Of a stretch of DNA of 8,072 nucleotides, positions 5,697 through 8,072 are shown piece by piece. The DNA is from Bacillota bacterium. GTDB taxonomy: Bacteria > Bacillota_B > Desulfitobacteriia > Desulfitobacteriales > Desulfitobacteriaceae. Each line of letters starts with the position of its first letter. The stretch's first letter is position 1. The stretch covers positions 1 to 8,072 of the forward strand of contig JAJYAS010000131.1 in NCBI GenBank assembly GCA_021779415.1, written 5' to 3'. The translations under genes were made by a program, and so were the position numbers. The notes beneath the pieces are model-generated. The model made no database searches. It was not told the DNA's origin and was given only the letters and a program-made list of their open reading frames with translations.

Positions 5697-7286
5697 GTGC
5701 GTGTTGTCAGCGTAGAACAGATGCGGCAGATCGAAGAAAGAGCCATTCATCAGTATGGCATTCCGAGTTTGCTTCTTATGGAAAATGCCGCCTGGGCTGT
5801 GGTCGATGAAATTCGGCGTTGTCTCCCCAAGGATGAGGAGGGAGATTTAAGCGGCCGTAAGGCAGTGATCTTAGTTGGAAAGGGAAATAATGGCGGAGAT
5901 GGCTTGGCAGTTGCACGATTGTTAGTGTTCCAAGGCATGGATGTTACCGTCTTTCTATTTGCGCAGCCTCAGGAGTTCAAAGGAGATGCTGCTTTGAATT
6001 TGCGCCTTTTTCAAGGAACAACTGGAAAGTGTTTTGAAATTAAAGGGGAGAAACAACGTCGTTTAACGCGTTTTGCCTTGGCGCAAGCAGATGTTGTTGT
6101 GGATGCGCTTTTCGGAATTGGTATGCGTGGTGCGTTGCCCAGTTTAATTGAGGAATATGTGAGTGAAGTGAATCGGTCGCCAGGATGGGTGATCTCCATC
6201 GACATTCCTAGTGGAGTGGAGGCCAATACGGGTAAAGTCTACCGTACCGCGATTTGTGCCCAAACCACGGTTTCATTTGGACTCCCTAAGTGGGGTCTTT
6301 TTCTTGGTGAAGGTCCGGATTATTGTGGCAGGGTTGTTGTGGATCCGATCTCAATCCCTGACGCCTATCTTCAAGATGAAGGAATTTCTACGTTTGTTTT
6401 AACCGATGACGATGTTCGCGCTCTGCTTCCCGTTCGAAAACTGAAGGGCCACAAAGGTACCCATGGTAAAGGAATTCTTGTTGCTGGGTCTAAAGGAATG
6501 AGTGGAGCGGCTGTTCTCGCTGGACAGGGGGCTCTGCGCAGTGGCATAGGCCTGTTGCAGATTGTTACACCTCAGGGGATTGCGCAGGACGTGGATACTA
6601 GAATCACGGAAGCGACGGTTTGGTCCGCTCCAGGTGAGGATTCCCTTAATGAAGAAGCTTGGCCCGTGATCTTGAAGCAAGTTGAGAAGGCCCAAGCTTT
6701 AGCTGTTGGTCCTGGCTTAGCGCAGAATCTTCGGTTTATATCTGTTTTAGATGAAATCTTGAAGACGATAAGTTGTCCGGTCGTTTTGGATGCGGATGCT
6801 CTTAATCTGGTAGCGCTAGAAGTGGGTTTGCTAGGTTCGAGGAATGGCAAAGGTCCTCTGATCCTGACACCTCATCCAGGTGAAATGGCCCGGCTATGTC
6901 AATGCAGTGTGGACGAAGTTGAGAATAATCGTCTGGATTTAGCTGTGGCCAAAGCCGTCGAATGGGAGGCAGTGGTTGTTTTGAAAGGTTCTGTGACCAT
7001 TATTGCTTCTCCGGACGGTCGCGCCTTTTTCAATCCAACTGGAAATCCAGGACTTGGAACCGGGGGTACAGGGGATGTGCTTACGGGCAGCATACTCGCC
7101 TGGTTGGCTCAAGGAGTTCCGCCACTTGAAGCAGCCTGTTTGGGAGTTTATTTACATGGGAAATCGGCGGATAGCTTAGCGTTAGAGTATGGGTGGTCAG
7201 GATTCACGGCATTAGAAGTTGCAGATTACCTCCCTAAAGTGCGACGCGGGTTAGAATTGAAGCCTTTAGATGGAAAGAGGGGATGA
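5697..7286 (+). CDS. nnr: Bifunctional NAD(P)HX epimerase / ADP-dependent NAD(P)HX dehydratase
   Basis: A 529-residue two-domain enzyme that repairs hydrated NADH and NADPH. Residues 1-225 are the epimerase (NnrE, YjeF-N) domain: SLLLMENAA, the nucleotide loop GKGNNGGDGLAVAR (61-74), DALFGIGMRG, and IDIPSGVEANTG. Residues about 235-520 are the ribokinase-like dehydratase (NnrD) domain: KGHKGTHGKGILVAGS, AGQGALRSGIGL, VGPGL, LDADALN, LTPHPGEMARL (390-400), and the catalytic GTGGTGDVL loop with Asp460. All expected motifs are intact and the length is normal for the fused form. GTG 5697 is chosen because AGGTGG (5685-5690) lies 6 bases upstream. Alr starts 4 bases after its stop, indicating tight co-transcription; the gap to acpS is 74 bases and holds the repeat cluster. 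Confidence 0.95.
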   Translation: MRVVSVEQMRQIEERAIHQYGIPSLLLMENAAWAVVDEIRRCLPKDEEGDLSGRKAVILVGKGNNGGDGLAVARLLVFQGMDVTVFLFAQPQEFKGDAALNLRLFQGTTGKCFEIKGEKQRRLTRFALAQADVVVDALFGIGMRGALPSLIEEYVSEVNRSPGWVISIDIPSGVEANTGKVYRTAICAQTTVSFGLPKWGLFLGEGPDYCGRVVVDPISIPDAYLQDEGISTFVLTDDDVRALLPVRKLKGHKGTHGKGILVAGSKGMSGAAVLAGQGALRSGIGLLQIVTPQGIAQDVDTRITEATVWSAPGEDSLNEEAWPVILKQVEKAQALAVGPGLAQNLRFISVLDEILKTISCPVVLDADALNLVALEVGLLGSRNGKGPLILTPHPGEMARLCQCSVDEVENNRLDLAVAKAVEWEAVVVLKGSVTIIASPDGRAFFNPTGNPGLGTGGTGDVLTGSILAWLAQGVPPLEAACLGVYLHGKSADSLALEYGWSGFTALEVADYLPKVRRGLELKPLDGKRG

Positions 7287-7290
7287 GGAC

Positions 7291-8072
7291 ATGGGGTTGC
7301 GACCGGTCTGGGCTGAGGTGAATTTACAAACACTTAGAGAAAATTATTTCAAACTTCAGGCGTATACCCAAAGTGAAATGATGCCAATTGTCAAGGCGGA
7401 TGCTTATGGACATGGTTTAATTCCTGTTGTGAAAACATTAATCGCGTGTGGGGCAAGGCGTTTTGGGGTTGCCCTCTTGGAAGAAGCGTTGGAATTAAAA
7501 GAGGTGTTTCCAGAGCTTGCGGTTATGGTTATAGGGGCTACTAATTTGGAACAGTCGGATACCTTGGTTAGGGAAGGAATTATTCCTTCAATTTTTCAAC
7601 TGTCTCAGGCGCAAGCGCTCTCTGATGCGGCCGTGAAACAAAACCGAACGGCGAAGTTACATATCAAAGTTGACACGGGCATGAATCGAATTGGATTTCG
7701 CGAGGCGGATTGGGCGAAGATCCTTAAAATTTCAGCGTTGCCCAACCTATTTATTGAAGGGATTTTCACTCATTTTGCCACGTCCGATCAAAGTGACTTG
7801 TCGTTTGCCAGGGAGCAACTCAAACAGTTTGAGGGTCTTTATGCCAAGCTAAAGAGTTCCGGACTTAAAATTCCGATTCGCCACGCGGCAAATAGTGCAG
7901 CGATACTTCAATTCCCGGAATCTCATTTTGAGTTGGTTCGCCCAGGTATTGCTCTTTATGGCCTCTCCCCGTCTGCTCAAGTAGGCGGCAATGCTGGGTT
8001 GGAACCTGTTATGTCTTGGAAAGCAAAGGTCTCTCATGTCAAAAGCATAAAGACTGGAGAAACTGTAAGTTA
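7291..8072 (+). CDS. alr: Alanine racemase, N-terminal part (runs off the window)
   Basis: The first 260 codons of a PLP-dependent, fold-type III alanine racemase, which makes D-alanine for peptidoglycan. The PLP lysine is Lys35 in the signature IVKADAYGHG. Other barrel motifs are FGVALLEEALEL, LHIKVDTGMNRIGF, EGIFTHFATSD, RHAANSAAIL and VRPGIALYGLSP. The frame is intact to position 8072. The C-terminal domain and the second catalytic base, a tyrosine, lie beyond the edge. The ATG has AAAGAGGGG (7274-7282) 8 bases upstream, and only 4 bases separate it from the preceding stop. The place of alr after acpS and the NAD(P)HX gene matches an order I recall from Firmicutes, where an EndoAI/EndoA-type toxin-antitoxin pair often follows. 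Confidence 0.95.
   Translation, partial: MGLRPVWAEVNLQTLRENYFKLQAYTQSEMMPIVKADAYGHGLIPVVKTLIACGARRFGVALLEEALELKEVFPELAVMVIGATNLEQSDTLVREGIIPSIFQLSQAQALSDAAVKQNRTAKLHIKVDTGMNRIGFREADWAKILKISALPNLFIEGIFTHFATSDQSDLSFAREQLKQFEGLYAKLKSSGLKIPIRHAANSAAILQFPESHFELVRPGIALYGLSPSAQVGGNAGLEPVMSWKAKVSHVKSIKTGETVS

Overview
The window looks like chromosomal DNA of a low-to-mid GC anaerobic Firmicute. The likeliest home is a Peptococcaceae/Desulfitobacteriaceae-type clostridium such as Desulfosporosinus or Desulfitobacterium. This is inferred from the gene content, the strong AAGGAGG-type ribosome binding sites, frequent TTG/GTG starts, and the order GntR-RCK_C regulator, acpS, NAD(P)HX repair, alr. No database search was possible. 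I see no phage genes, transposase, tRNA, rRNA or CRISPR array.

Layout: (1) 1-2917, plus strand, four genes. These are the 3' part of a gene fusing a HEAT-repeat-like segment to an O6-alkylguanine-DNA alkyltransferase, a small VOC/glyoxalase-fold protein, a 206-residue protein resembling the Doc/Fic toxin fold with a destroyed active-site motif, and a YtqA/YhcC-type radical SAM enzyme. (2) 2908-4482, minus strand: a radical SAM aminomutase whose substrate-binding residues point to glutamate rather than lysine, then a 61-codon gene of unknown function, then a strong intrinsic terminator whose stem begins in the stop codon of the opposing ytqA gene. (3) 4483-4647: a compact divergent regulatory region with a promoter for each side and a perfect 8-bp inverted repeat lying over the aminomutase promoter. 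(4) 4648-8072, plus strand: a GntR-type repressor with a C-terminal RCK_C (TrkA-C) domain, acpS, a palindromic repeat cluster, a bifunctional NAD(P)HX epimerase/dehydratase, and the 5' part of alanine racemase.

The most interesting unit is the divergent pair in the middle. A regulator built like the c-di-AMP-sensing osmotic regulator BusR faces a probable glutamate 2,3-aminomutase, whose product beta-glutamate is a known compatible solute, and a palindromic operator candidate covers the aminomutase promoter. This suggests, as inference, a second-messenger-controlled osmolyte synthesis switch with an undescribed small protein in the same operon. The rest is housekeeping: acyl-carrier-protein activation, nicotinamide cofactor repair, D-alanine supply, tRNA modification and DNA alkylation repair.
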